Assembly: GCA_041399205.1 (NCBI GenBank)
Contig: JAWKTK010000005.1
Span: forward strand, 304,446-368,445
Source: JAGQOZ01 sp041399205
Lineage (GTDB): Bacteria; Planctomycetota; Planctomycetia; Pirellulales; Pirellulaceae
Direction: 5' to 3'
DNA length: 64,000 bases
Below the pieces are notes generated by a model. That model saw only the letters and a program-made list of their open reading frames with translations. It was not told the origin of the DNA and made no database searches. This document shows positions 1 through 10,346 of this stretch, in pieces; position 1 is the first letter of the stretch, and the number at the start of each line of letters is the position of its first letter. Both the position numbers and the translations under genes were made by a program.

Positions 1-294
1 TGGAAAACGGTAAATCCTTAGAGCCAGCGGCTCCGTTCTGTTTTGTCAATCATTCCTGCGAACCCAACGCAGAACTGCTCAGCTGGGAAGACGACGATGG
101 CGATTCAGGCGAAGAAGTCTGGCTGGTTGCCACCAGGTCGATTCCGCCCGGCACGGAAGTCACCATTGACTACGGCTGGCCAGCCGAATCCGCCATTCGC
201 TGCGGCTGCGGTGCCGCCGGATTGTCGAGGCTGGGTGGTGGCGTCCGAAGAAGTGGCCAACGTTAAAATTCCTGCCAAAGAAGACGACGAATAA
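1..294 (+). CDS. SET-domain methyltransferase, C-terminal part (partial, frame disrupted)
   Basis: The gene enters from the left edge. In frame 3 the translation holds the SET signature NHSCEPN (around base 50), then PPGTEVTIDYGW, matching the cofactor and substrate-binding core of SET lysine methyltransferases. The post-SET cysteines begin as RCGCG, but frame 3 then loses similarity. Moving to frame 1 within about 211-224 gives CRGWVV, the usual rest of a CxCGxxxCRGW post-SET motif, and ends at the TAA at 292-294. One inserted base (or two lost) therefore seems to separate the halves; without correction the protein would stop at 266. The substrate cannot be told from this piece. SET proteins are mainly eukaryotic but occur in several bacterial phyla. 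Family assignment is firm, function in this organism is not. Confidence 0.75.
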
Positions 295-298
295 TCCG

Positions 299-3242
299 TC
301 AGTTTCCTGCGGGCGGAAATTCCACGAACGTTTTGCCGTCCTTATCTACCACTCGCACAATGCTGTCGTGTCCAGCAAACACGGCGGCTCGACCATATTG
401 GTCCGTGGCTGCCGAATACAGAAAATCGTTACCTTGATTCACTCCGTTCCTGGCCCCGCCAAAGTCGCAGCGGCATAGCGTTTGATCGCCACTGACGGCC
501 CAGAACGTTTCGCTGGCACCAAGGTATTGGACACCCGTCACCTCCTTACCAAATCCCTGAATGGTCTTCAGCTGAGAGCCACTCTGGGAATCCCACAGCT
601 TGACCACCTTTATCCGCACCCGCCGTCGCTAAGACGCTTCATCCGCCTGCCACGCTACAGACAGCACAGTGGTGTGTATGACCTTCAAACGCGCGTTGAA
701 ATTCCTTGGTCGCCACGTCAAACACTTTCATGAATCGGTCTGCGCCGCTGGTGGCCAGGCGACTGCCATCTTGGGAAAACGCCACATCAAACACCGTGTC
801 GCTGTGCGGATTGTCAAAAGAATGAACAATCTGTCCATTTTGGTAATTGATCAAATGGACTTCGCCAGCTCGAGAAGGCGCGCGCCTCCCACCGCCAAAA
901 TCGGTTCGGATGGATGAAAATCGATTGCCAAAATTCGATCAGCAAACGGTGAATCTCCGTCCGCAGAACCAATCGTCGTTACCAGTTCCCAACTTGCCGA
1001 AGTGTGAATTTTCTGTTGCTGACTCTGGTTTGTCACCAGCAGGTCGGTGGCGTCAATGAAACGCAAGCTGGTCGGTTGCGAAAGGCCTTGACGACTTTCC
1101 AGTGCTTGTCTTGCGTCCACATTCCACGTGGAAGTCACGCCGTCTTGGTTCACCGTGGCCACCAGCAGACCGTCGGGCGAAAGAGCAATATCGGTCCAGG
1201 TGGGTCAAAACGATTCTTGCTGCTGCTTGACCGATGCCAGAAATTCGTCTTGTTTCGTACGAAGTTGTTTTGCCTGATCCAGACGTTGCTGGGCTTGCTG
1301 GATCGCATCATCCGCACGCGTGATCGCTTGGTTCGCTCGTTCCAGCGAATCGTCGGCTGCCAGCTTGGTCTTTTGCGAATTCTGAAATTCTTCATTCGCC
1401 TTGTCGGCAGCGGCCTGCTTTTCGTCACGCGTTTTCACCAGTGGTTCCAGTTGCTGGCGAAGTTGCGTTGCTTTTTCGTTCAGTGACGTGGGCTGCTGAC
1501 GAAGGTCAATCCGCTGTTGATTCAAGTCCGCCAACTGCCGAATCAGATTTTCACGATGCCCATCCAGCGATTCGTACTTTTGATTTGCTTCCTGAAAGTT
1601 CTGCTGAGCTGCGGCCAGCTTTTGCTTGTCCTGTTCCGCGTCGGGCGATTTCTCTGTTTCGTTTTGCACTTGTTGGAGGCTGCTGTTAGCTGCGTCAATG
1701 GCCGTTTGAGCTTCCGCCAATTGTTGCTGGACTTGCGCTTATTTCAGCGAACTGTTTGTCCAAGTCAGCAGCCTTGGAAGCGAGCTGTTGTTGTGCCAAC
1801 TGGACGGCCGCAGCGTTTTCGGCCAATTCCTGTTCAATCTGAGTCACGGCCTGCTGCGATTCTTGAACTGCTTGAGCTGCCGCATCTTTGGCTTCGGTTT
1901 TCTTGGTCAATTCATTGGTGGCGTTGGTGAGCGATTCTTGCGTCTTCTTGAGATTTTCTTCTTCCTGTTTCTTCAGGTTGTTGGATTCGTCCAAATCCTT
2001 CTGAGCGTTGTTGGATTGCCGATCGGCGATTTCCAGCGCCAACGTGGCATCCAAAACGGAGCGTTCCTTTTGCAACGCAGCCGGGATTTCCGAAACGATC
2101 GATCCGTCGGCGGATTTCCAGATGCGCAGCAAGTTTCCATCTAAGATGGCGGCTATTCGCTGGCCTTCCAGGGCTGCTGCGGCGCGCACCACACTACCAT
2201 TGGCAGACCATTCCGCAGTGACAGTTCCTTGCGCGTTCCAGACTTGAAACTGATTGTTTTGCCCCAGCGTGGCGAAAGCGGAATCACCGAGCGGCAAAAC
2301 TTGCTTGGCGGGTGACGCCAATTCGATCGAACGATCCGACTTCCAATCAGAAGATCCGTCGGTTCGGCTCCAAACCTGCATCTGATTCGCCTGCACGGAC
2401 ACTGCCATCGTTTCGGCAATCTTGGCCGTCAAATCATCCGCACCGATACCTGGTAACAACAGACTTGGATCGCCATTACTGTTGGGTTTGGCTTCGGCCG
2501 GTTCCACGTCTGCTTGGCGACGCCACAGCTTCAGCGTGCGATATCCGCCCGACGCCATCCATTCTCCGTCAGGGCTAAATGCTAAAGCCTGAACCATATC
2601 CAGATGAGCCACGCCGGGCTTGTCATACACGCCCGATTCCAGCAAAGCCGGGTCAGTGAGGCGTTGAAGTTCGCGTTTGGCATTTACATCATAAACGGCG
2701 ATCTGGTTCGCTCGACCCGCAGCCACAAATCGCCCGTCATTCGACATGGCCACGGCAAAGACCGGATTCACGCCGGGCGGCAAAGGCTGCCAAGCGATTT
2801 GGTTGGCACTTTCGCCGGAATCATCCGTTGCGCCTTCCGCAATCCACTGCTTCAATAACGCCAGTTCCCGAGGCGAAAGATTATTCGCGCCGGCGCTGTT
2901 ATCTTCCGGAGGCATGATCGGTTCGCTGGTGTGAGCCGCCAGTTGAAACAGGTAGCTTTCGTCCGGTTTGCCGGGTACCACCGCGGGGCCTTCGAATCCG
3001 CCTTCCAACATCTTTGCGGGCGTTTCCAGCACTAGACTGCTCTCCGCATCCGTTTCATTGTGGCAAGCCAGACAATTCTTTCGCAGCACCGGCAAAATTT
3101 CGCTTTGAAAACTAACCTTGGCCGGATGGTTCAGTTCGGCAATTTCCAGCTGAGCGTTAGCGGACGGTGCGCTGGCAGCCTGCAGCAAGACGGCAAAAGT
3201 CACGGCCAACATTGACTTCGAATGAAAAAACGAATGGTTCAT
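299..3242 (-). CDS. PSCyt1 / WD40 / coiled-coil secreted protein (frame disrupted several times)
   Basis: The N-terminus has a signal peptide followed by a planctomycete cytochrome C (PSCyt1) domain with CLACH at about residues 57-61 and the distal MPPEDN element. WD40-type propeller blades follow (AFSPDGEWMASGG), then a long Gln/Glu/Ala-rich coiled coil (roughly 400-680), then more WD40 blades (IALSPDGLLVAT, VAFSQDGSRLATSG) to the end at 299. The reading frame breaks near 1735 (one extra base), meets an in-frame TGA at 1205-1207, and shifts near 850, 665, 625 and 605; corrected, the blades read through continuously. It is the last gene of a minus-strand operon, 21 bp after the PPC gene. The role is unknown; such genes commonly accompany DUF1549/DUF1553 proteins and are presumed periplasmic. 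It is either decayed or affected by sequence errors. Confidence 0.8.
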
Positions 3243-3263
3243 ATGCAGATCTTCTTGGCTATT

Positions 3264-6062
3264 TTATGGTTCGAAAACAATGTCGATCGATTGCACCGTT
3301 TGGCTTTCAACGCTGCCGAACTTCTGTTTGGCGATAACTTGGACGGTTTGTTTCCCTTGGGCGTCAGGCTTGGCTTGCAACAAAAGCGTTCCATTCGCTT
3401 GGTCTGCCGTCACCGTGACGGGCGAACCGCTGACCAACGAATTGGCATCGTTCGCCAGTGACAAGGTGACGTCATCTGCAAAACCAAACTTTCGTTCAAT
3501 GGCGACGGCAAGTTCCGCTTGTTGGCCCGCTGTCATTCGCAATTCCGGCGGCGTCAGTGCGATCGTTACCGGCGATTCGTGTACGCGGATATGAATATTG
3601 GGTGTCGCGAACACCGCTTGCACGTCTTTGGGTTCGTTCTGCTTCTTGACTTCATTCAGGCGATTTTCCAGCGACTGGCGAAACATCTCGGCACGCTCGC
3701 GTTTCCCCGTTAAATCATCCAATTGCTTCTGTCCTTCCGCAATCTGTTGGTCCAGATCGGCCACTGCCGCGCCTTGGCTGGCTTGTTGCGAACGCTGCTG
3801 ACGTAGCATTTCCTGCTGCTGTTCGGCCATGCTTTTCTCTTGCTCCCAAGTGGCCATTTGCTGCACGAAGTCATCATATTGCTGTTGGGTCGCGGCAATG
3901 GCTTGTGGATTCCGTTCGTAGCGAACGGCTACTTGTCCGGCCAAGCAATAAGTATGGTCGCCCAGCGGAGCGTTGACGTTTTCGACCAGTACGACGTGCG
4001 TTGCTTGATCAGCATCGGGCTTAAAGACCACGTTTTCCAATTTGATGTCTGCAGGCGGAGCGGCGGGTACCATGGTCAAATCTCCTTTGACTTCCCCGTG
4101 ACGAATTCGCTGCACAGGAATCTCGATCCGCCCGCCACGAGCTGTCTCGTACACGTTCTCGGCAACCTGAAAATCCATAATCGCCGTTTCATCTGCGATC
4201 ACTGACAGCACTACGTCGTTCATCTGCCTGGCCGATGGCCGTTCGGCTTGAACGTTACCAACGTCGCTGGTCAGCGTGACCGCGTTTGCTACCTTGGTCT
4301 GCTTGCCGTCCAGAGTGGTTCCGGTGACCTCAATCGAACCGTCCCATGCCGCAGCGTCACCAGCCGCCTGCAACACCACGATCGCGTGCTGCTGTTTTCC
4401 ATCAATCCAAACCGGGTTGGCACGAACACTCGGCGGTAATCCAGTGACTTCCAACCACAGCGGTTGCTGAAATCCATGGTGGCGAATAACGTCGATTTGC
4501 AGCATGGTCGAGCCACCGCGACGCAACACCAAACTGCTGGGTGACGCGGCAACCTGATTGTTGTTATTCAAAATCCGCTGAGACCAAGCCAGCAAATCAA
4601 ACGCTGGCTGCCGAACCTGCAGCTGCAGCCGGTAGACTAATCTTGGATCATCCCGAGCTCCGCTGTAGAGATCGCGGACACCGATTCGATATAGGGCATC
4701 CGCATCGGCGGTAAACTGCAGGCTGACATCCCCGTTCGAATAATCCAAACTCGCCGGCATCGGCCCGTTAAAACGAGCTCGATCAAATTGTCGATCATCG
4801 GCCGTTGCCACCTGCTGAGCGTTGCCTTGCGAATCCACCTTCTCCACCAGCACCGCGACATCGGCGGGAACGCCCAACTGCTGACATATCACATCCAAAC
4901 TGTACGTGATGCCTTTGGTCGCTTGAAATTGAAACCAGTCAGAATCGCGACGAGGATAAAATTGTCCATAAACTTCTACCGGCACGGATACCGTTTGCGC
5001 ATTCGTGCGACTTGTGTCGGGTGATTCGGCTTGCAGAGGCAATTCGGAGTGAAAAATTCGGACGGTATTGTTTCCACTGCCAGCGAACGGCACTTCCAAC
5101 ATTGTTGATGTTAACGCCGCCGGTCCGACCACGGGCGAGGTCGATTCGTACGAATGCTGGACCGGCACAAACAACTGAAACGTTTTCTGCTGCAACGGTT
5201 CGCCCGCCAACAACATCGACGAATCGGCTTGGGCATTGTCCCAATGACGTCCCCACACGGTGAACTTGGTGATCTTTCCTGGTGGAGCTGCTGGCGGCAG
5301 AATCGTATCAATGTAAGGTCCATCGTGAATTTTCAATCGGTAATAATGACCTGGACCGCCGGCAAACACGTAGTCGTTCACTTCAATCAAGTAAGTTCCA
5401 TCGGCCGGAACTGTAAAGGACAAAGCGTTGTCACTGGCAGATCGAGAACGAACCAGCTGTCGGCCGGTTGGTGATGTGATGGTGATGATCGGCTTGGCGG
5501 ACGAACCGAGCGTCGTGGCGAGGCATTCGACAACCAATGCTTGGCCCTTCTTCGCTGCGAACGAATAATAATCGACTTGATTATTTTCACACTGTCCCAA
5601 TACACAATCATTGATGCCAATGGCCACGGGCTGATCCGGACGGTGCGAATTCGCTTGGAAAACCACCGGTTCTGCGGAAACTAAAAATGGCCGTGGTGTT
5701 GAAAGGCCCCAACGAGTTTTGGTTCGGACTTCATAAATACCGGCAGCCACATTGTCCGCAATGCGCACCTGAAATTGCCCAAACGACTTGCGAATGGCCG
5801 CTTCAAATTCCGTTGGCGGAACGGTCACCACTTCAGCCTGAATGCCCGGATGGGAAAACCAAAGCTGGTCCGCTTCATCCAGGTCGACACCTTGTACCGA
5901 CAACGGAAACGCCGCGCCCGCTTGTCCCGCAATGGGCACCGTGCGGTGCAAAACCGGAGTGGGCAATTGGCATGACGCGCGTGATGCGATGATCAAAACC
6001 ATCGCGTTTGCCAGCAATAGGCACAGCAGATTTGGGAGTCCAATTCGTAAGGCAGAAAACAT
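3264..6062 (-). CDS. secreted protein with two PPC domains and a coiled coil
   Basis: A 932-residue protein with an N-terminal hydrophobic segment (LLCLLLANAMVLIIAS) consistent with export. Two bacterial pre-peptidase C-terminal (PPC) like domains are visible: around 155-260 (NQVDYYSFAAKKGQALVVEC ... GTYLIEVND) and 370-490 (DSDWFQFQATKGITYSLDV ... LYRIGVRDL). The middle is beta-rich and Ig-like. A Gln/Glu-rich coiled coil runs from about 735 to 805, followed by a last beta domain ending in IDIVFEP. No peptidase motif is seen, so it is not itself a protease by sequence. It lies between a DUF1549/DUF1553 gene and a PSCyt1/WD40 gene on the same strand, a trio typical of Planctomycetes. A role in an extracytoplasmic complex for uptake or degradation of complex substrates is inference. 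Confidence 0.85.
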   Translation of the reverse strand: MFSALRIGLPNLLCLLLANAMVLIIASRASCQLPTPVLHRTVPIAGQAGAAFPLSVQGVDLDEADQLWFSHPGIQAEVVTVPPTEFEAAIRKSFGQFQVRIADNVAAGIYEVRTKTRWGLSTPRPFLVSAEPVVFQANSHRPDQPVAIGINDCVLGQCENNQVDYYSFAAKKGQALVVECLATTLGSSAKPIITITSPTGRQLVRSRSASDNALSFTVPADGTYLIEVNDYVFAGGPGHYYRLKIHDGPYIDTILPPAAPPGKITKFTVWGRHWDNAQADSSMLLAGEPLQQKTFQLFVPVQHSYESTSPVVGPAALTSTMLEVPFAGSGNNTVRIFHSELPLQAESPDTSRTNAQTVSVPVEVYGQFYPRRDSDWFQFQATKGITYSLDVICQQLGVPADVAVLVEKVDSQGNAQQVATADDRQFDRARFNGPMPASLDYSNGDVSLQFTADADALYRIGVRDLYSGARDDPRLVYRLQLQVRQPAFDLLAWSQRILNNNNQVAASPSSLVLRRGGSTMLQIDVIRHHGFQQPLWLEVTGLPPSVRANPVWIDGKQQHAIVVLQAAGDAAAWDGSIEVTGTTLDGKQTKVANAVTLTSDVGNVQAERPSARQMNDVVLSVIADETAIMDFQVAENVYETARGGRIEIPVQRIRHGEVKGDLTMVPAAPPADIKLENVVFKPDADQATHVVLVENVNAPLGDHTYCLAGQVAVRYERNPQAIAATQQQYDDFVQQMATWEQEKSMAEQQQEMLRQQRSQQASQGAAVADLDQQIAEGQKQLDDLTGKRERAEMFRQSLENRLNEVKKQNEPKDVQAVFATPNIHIRVHESPVTIALTPPELRMTAGQQAELAVAIERKFGFADDVTLSLANDANSLVSGSPVTVTADQANGTLLLQAKPDAQGKQTVQVIAKQKFGSVESQTVQSIDIVFEP

Positions 6063-6192
6063 GGAAACGCCGCCTGTTTCGGTCAGTCTGCGTTGGGCAA
6101 ACTGCGTAAAGGGAATGAAAACGAGTACGCCTCACCTTGCGTAGGAGAAGGTTTCGTTTCTTTGCAAAATAGGCAATGGGTGGGAGTCTTGA

Positions 6193-8691
6193 TTAGTGGT
6201 TGAACAGGAACTCTTTGGTGTTCAGCAGTGCCCAAACCACGTCTTCAAAACCTTCACGAGGGTTCGTTCGCGAGCGGATATGCTCCACCGCGATTTTCAT
6301 TTCTTGATCATCTGGTAATCGTGAAAACGCCACTAAGTATAATTCGCGAATCCGAGCTTCCACGGAATTTTGGTCCGAAGAAGCCGATGCAGCCCGTCCT
6401 TGATCGGACGCCACTTTGCCCAGCACATCTTTCGAATTCAACAAATGCAGACTCTGAGCCAAACTCGCTTCACCCGAACGCTCACATTCACATGCGCTGC
6501 TGGAATCGGGGCGGCCAAACACCGTGAGGAAATAGCTGTTAAAACCGTTGTCCGGCAATTCAATGGCTTTGGTGCCCGCAGGCACTCCGTCAAAGTTAGT
6601 TGGCACGCCGGTCACTTGATCAATGGCGTCCAATAAGATTTCCGCTTCCAGACGCTTGGGATAAAACCGAGAATAATTCTGTTTGTCTCGTTGGTTGTAT
6701 TCGTTTGGTTCGGCTGACAACTGGAACGTGCTGGAATTGCAAATGGTTCGTACCAAATGCTTCAGATCAAAATCATGATCGACAAAATCTTGAGCTAACG
6801 CTTCCAGCAAGGCTGGATTGGAAGCCGGATTGGTCACTCGCATATCATCTTCCGGATCGACCAGGCCTCGTCCAAAAAAGTGTTTCCAATACCGATTTAC
6901 CAACGCTTTGGCGAAGAAGGGATTTTCTGGTTCGGTCATCCAATCGGCCAACGCGTGACGCGGGTCATCGAAGGGCGCGATATCCATTGGGTCACTGTCT
7001 AGGCCGGTGGGCAACAAACGTTCTCCCGTCTTTGGATTGGTCGCCGCCGCTTGGCCTTGCTTATGGACAATACTTTCTTGCTTGGGTGTTTCACCCGCTT
7101 TGCGACTCACCTGAGAAAAGAACGCAGAAAAGCTGTGATAATCTTTCTGGCTCCACTTTTCGAACGGATGGTGATGGCATTTGGCGCACTGGATGCGCAA
7201 TCCCAAAAACAGCTGAGCGGTATCTTCGACAAGCGCCGATTGATCACGAACGTGCCGGTACCAAGCAACAGGTGGATGCAGCGAAACGTCTCCTGACGCG
7301 GTGATGATGTCTCGTACAAATTCGTCGTACGGAACGTTGTCATACAGAGAATCTCGAATCCAGCGATAAAACGAATACGTTGCCGGACGGTCATTCTCGT
7401 TTTCTCGTTTGTTGCGCAAAATGGCCGACCATTTGGTGGCAAAGTTATCTGCATATTCAGGACTGGCCAACATGGCTTCAATCCATTGTTCTCGTTTGTT
7501 TGACGATGCGTCCGCCAAAAAAGCTTGGCTTTCTTCCAGCGTAGGAATACGTCCCGCAATCGCAATCGTCGCGCGCCGCAAGAACGCACTATCATCGCAC
7601 ATGGCCGATGGCGGCAGGCCCAAATCTTTCAATTTGGCAAACACCAATTCGTCGATATAACCTCGGGAAGGCGGCAGCGATTCAATCTTGGCTCCCAGCG
7701 GCAAGGTGGCTCGGAACACATCCACATGCCCTTGAAAAATCGCCATCACAGCCACTGTTCCCGTCTGATTGTTGGTGGTTACCAGACCTTCCGGCGACAC
7801 TTCGGCCATTTCGGTGTCGTTGGAAGTGAGCGTGGTCATCCGAGTGACATCGCGGTGCGAACCATCGGAATACGAAGCGATCACTTGCAGCTGTTGGCTG
7901 TCGCCCGCGGTCATAGTGCGAGTTTTAGGAAAGACTTCTATCGAAACGGCCACGGGATCATTGTCACTGCCGAACGGCATGCCTTGACTGATCCAGCGAT
8001 GCAGCACTCGATAAGGAGCCGTATCCAACTCCATCCGTTGTCCTCCGCCATGAGGTACCGCCGCGACGGCTTTTTGCAACAGCAAACTTCGATCGGGTGC
8101 CGCTGGAAACAAGCGGCGGCCTCGACCTTCCTTGATCAAGAATTCGTAGTCTTCGGCTGGTTCGAATCCCAGTAGCGAAAGTTTAAATCCATTTTGTCCG
8201 CTGGCCTTGCCGTGACAGCCGCCTCCGTTGCAGCCATGCTTGGTGAACAGCGGAACAACATCGTTGGTGAAATTCAACGGTACGTCTTGCGCAATGTGCG
8301 TGACCTGTAGGCGAACGGAATCTTCTTGGCCCGATGGCAACTTGGCCACTACCTGAACTTCCCCTTCTTGAATCGGCGTCACATATCCAAACGAATCGAC
8401 GTTGACAATTCCATCCGGCACAGTGGCATACGACACCTTGCGGCTGACGTCTTGCTCAGCACCATCCGTGAAACGAGCGGTCACGACTAATTGCTGATAG
8501 CCGTCTCGCCCTGAAATCTGCACCACCTGTCCAGCTGGTTGACCACAAGAAATGGCAATGCTTTGTATCGCGTCCGCAGAATTTGTTGCCAATGACGAAT
8601 CGGTGGTGACGGCGACTTCAGCGTGCAAAGAAACGCTGCCACAGAATATCGTCAAAGCAAAGACAATAAGTCGATTGGAGGACCAAGTCAT
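6193..8691 (-). CDS. DUF1549/DUF1553 protein with Ig-like (Big_2) domains
   Basis: An 832-residue exported protein and first gene of the minus-strand operon. After a signal peptide come a Big_2-like domain (about 45-130), a cysteine/histidine motif CNGGGCH near residue 150 where related proteins carry a PSCyt1 heme site, a second Big_2 domain (about 255-335), DUF1549 (about 350-545, including CAKCHHHPFEKW) and DUF1553 (about 590-790, with NRYWKHFFGRGLVDPEDD and the family ending SLHLLNSKDV). The start is ATG with AGGAA just upstream. DUF1549/DUF1553 proteins are greatly expanded in Planctomycetes; no biochemical activity is established. The CX2CH in DUF1549 suggests heme binding. A role with its two downstream partners at the cell surface or periplasm is inferred from gene order. 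Confidence 0.9.
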   Translation of the reverse strand: MTWSSNRLIVFALTIFCGSVSLHAEVAVTTDSSLATNSADAIQSIAISCGQPAGQVVQISGRDGYQQLVVTARFTDGAEQDVSRKVSYATVPDGIVNVDSFGYVTPIQEGEVQVVAKLPSGQEDSVRLQVTHIAQDVPLNFTNDVVPLFTKHGCNGGGCHGKASGQNGFKLSLLGFEPAEDYEFLIKEGRGRRLFPAAPDRSLLLQKAVAAVPHGGGQRMELDTAPYRVLHRWISQGMPFGSDNDPVAVSIEVFPKTRTMTAGDSQQLQVIASYSDGSHRDVTRMTTLTSNDTEMAEVSPEGLVTTNNQTGTVAVMAIFQGHVDVFRATLPLGAKIESLPPSRGYIDELVFAKLKDLGLPPSAMCDDSAFLRRATIAIAGRIPTLEESQAFLADASSNKREQWIEAMLASPEYADNFATKWSAILRNKRENENDRPATYSFYRWIRDSLYDNVPYDEFVRDIITASGDVSLHPPVAWYRHVRDQSALVEDTAQLFLGLRIQCAKCHHHPFEKWSQKDYHSFSAFFSQVSRKAGETPKQESIVHKQGQAAATNPKTGERLLPTGLDSDPMDIAPFDDPRHALADWMTEPENPFFAKALVNRYWKHFFGRGLVDPEDDMRVTNPASNPALLEALAQDFVDHDFDLKHLVRTICNSSTFQLSAEPNEYNQRDKQNYSRFYPKRLEAEILLDAIDQVTGVPTNFDGVPAGTKAIELPDNGFNSYFLTVFGRPDSSSACECERSGEASLAQSLHLLNSKDVLGKVASDQGRAASASSDQNSVEARIRELYLVAFSRLPDDQEMKIAVEHIRSRTNPREGFEDVVWALLNTKEFLFNH

Positions 8692-8945
8692 GAGGTTCCT
8701 TTCCCCAAGAGCAGATTATTTTGGCGGGATCGTTAGATTTAGTTTGGTAGGATCGTTCGGTAGGCTGTGCCGGATTATCTCAGTTTCCGCATTCGCTTTC
8801 AAGTAAATTCAAACACCACCCCCACGACTGGAATCTGGACATTCTTCCTCGTTCGTAAAATTGACGCAGGCGGCAAACCCACACAATGTTTTGAGGGCAT
8901 GCAAATCACGATTCGCCCCTGCTTTTTCACGGTTGCCTGTGAGAA

Positions 8946-10346
8946 GTGAGCGAGAAAAATGTTAGGATCGAAGAGGTGCCTTCGCATGCAATTTGGGCTG
9001 AAAGTGATTCAATGACCGAACAAAATGATCCGCAGGGCGAACCCGGCGCGAGCCAGCCACATCCAGAACGTCATGATTGGACGGAAGTGGAGATTTCTGG
9101 CGAGTCAAATCCAGCGGCTGACGAATCGACCGTTCCCGCTTGGAAGAAGCCCGTCTTGCTGGCCAGTCAATCAGAGAATGATGAACGAATCATTTACGGC
9201 CCCAGCTATACCGCCAGCATGCGATTCTTGATTTCGGTGTGTGTGGCTGGCGGATTCTTGTTGGCACTACGATACCTGGTTCCCTTTGTGGTAGAAGAGG
9301 TCCAATACGCAAAAACTCGAGGACGTCAGCGCGCAGAATATGAACTGGCCGGTCAGCAATTAGAGCAGACTTCGTTGCGCACGCTGTCGGATTCGTACGA
9401 ATTGATCATGCAACGGATTGCTCCGAGTGTCGTGCACATCAAGACGTCGCGCATTTCGGACATGGGTGAAATGCATCGACAAATGGGCTTGCCGAATCAT
9501 CCGGAAGTCAACGGCATGGGCTCGGGCGTGATCATGTCGGCCGATGGCAAAGTCATGACCAATTATCATGTGATCGAAGGCGTTGAAGAAGTGGATGTTC
9601 TACTGTCTGATGATCGCCCCATCCCGGCGAAAGTCATTGCCGTTGACCCGGCCAATGACTTGGCCGTTTTGCAAGTGAGCCAGCGCAATCTGATCGCGGC
9701 CGAATGGGCCGATTCCGACGTGCTAAACGAAGGCGCACTTGTCTGGGCCATCGGCAGCCCCTTTGGTCTGACCAGAACCATTACTTCAGGCATTGTCAGC
9801 TCGAAAAGCCGCACGCAGTTTGGTGGTCGAGCGATCCAGGATTTCATACAAACGGATGTCGCTTTAAATCCAGGCAATAGCGGCGGACCGTTGGTGAATG
9901 TGGATGGTAAAGTGGTTGGAATCAATACGGGCATTATCGGCGAACCATATAAAGGGATCAGTTTTGCCATCCCGGGCAATTTGGCCAGAACCGCTTTTGA
10001 TGACATGATCAACGGCCGAATCAAACCCAGCGGCTATTTGGGCCTTCGCATGTCTCAGATCACCGATCCGGTTGCCGAACGCCTTGGGTTACCCAAAGTT
10101 TCCGGCGTGCTAGTGTTGGAGGTGCGCATGAATCGCCGCAGTCCCACTCCGGCCGAACAAGCCGGTTTGCTAGTAGGAGACGTCGTGCTGTCATGGGACG
10201 GTGCGGAAATCGCTTCGCCCGTAGTGCTGGGACATATGGTCGCCCAAACGCCGATTGGTTCGCAAGTGATCATGGAAGTCTGGCGAGAAGGTCAGATGCT
10301 GTCGCTGCCCGTGGTAGTTGCCGAACGTCCGTTGCAGTTGAACTAG
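8946..10346 (+). CDS. HtrA/DegP-like trypsin-type serine protease with PDZ domain
   Basis: Membrane-anchored S1C protease of 466 residues. The N-terminal 90 residues are acidic and probably cytoplasmic; a single membrane segment (about 92-113, FLISVCVAGGFLLALRYLVP) follows, then the protease domain with the triad visible as His208 (NYHVIEG), Asp238 (NDLAVL) and Ser312 (GNSGGP). One PDZ domain occupies the C-terminal 100 residues (GYLGLRMSQ ... AGLLVGDVVLSWDG). The listed GTG start may be upstream of the true one; ATG at 9012 (MTEQND) is an alternative that keeps every domain. HtrA proteins degrade or refold misfolded envelope proteins. The gene is divergent from the DUF1549 operon, and its stop overlaps the end of the convergent metalloprotease gene by 4 bases. 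Confidence 0.93.
   Translation: MSEKNVRIEEVPSHAIWAESDSMTEQNDPQGEPGASQPHPERHDWTEVEISGESNPAADESTVPAWKKPVLLASQSENDERIIYGPSYTASMRFLISVCVAGGFLLALRYLVPFVVEEVQYAKTRGRQRAEYELAGQQLEQTSLRTLSDSYELIMQRIAPSVVHIKTSRISDMGEMHRQMGLPNHPEVNGMGSGVIMSADGKVMTNYHVIEGVEEVDVLLSDDRPIPAKVIAVDPANDLAVLQVSQRNLIAAEWADSDVLNEGALVWAIGSPFGLTRTITSGIVSSKSRTQFGGRAIQDFIQTDVALNPGNSGGPLVNVDGKVVGINTGIIGEPYKGISFAIPGNLARTAFDDMINGRIKPSGYLGLRMSQITDPVAERLGLPKVSGVLVLEVRMNRRSPTPAEQAGLLVGDVVLSWDGAEIASPVVLGHMVAQTPIGSQVIMEVWREGQMLSLPVVVAERPLQLN

Noticed and set aside
1205..1207. TGA as selenocysteine codon in the WD40 protein
   Set aside because: No redox-site context, no family precedent, and adjacent breaks in the same gene favour error or decay.
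6600..7304. 234-residue plus-strand ORF
   Set aside because: Lies wholly antisense to the well-supported DUF1549/DUF1553 gene and shows no family features.
8861..8887. Promoter-like TTGACG and CACAAT before the HtrA gene
   Set aside because: The spacer is only 15 bp and the -10 is poor; not strong enough to annotate.
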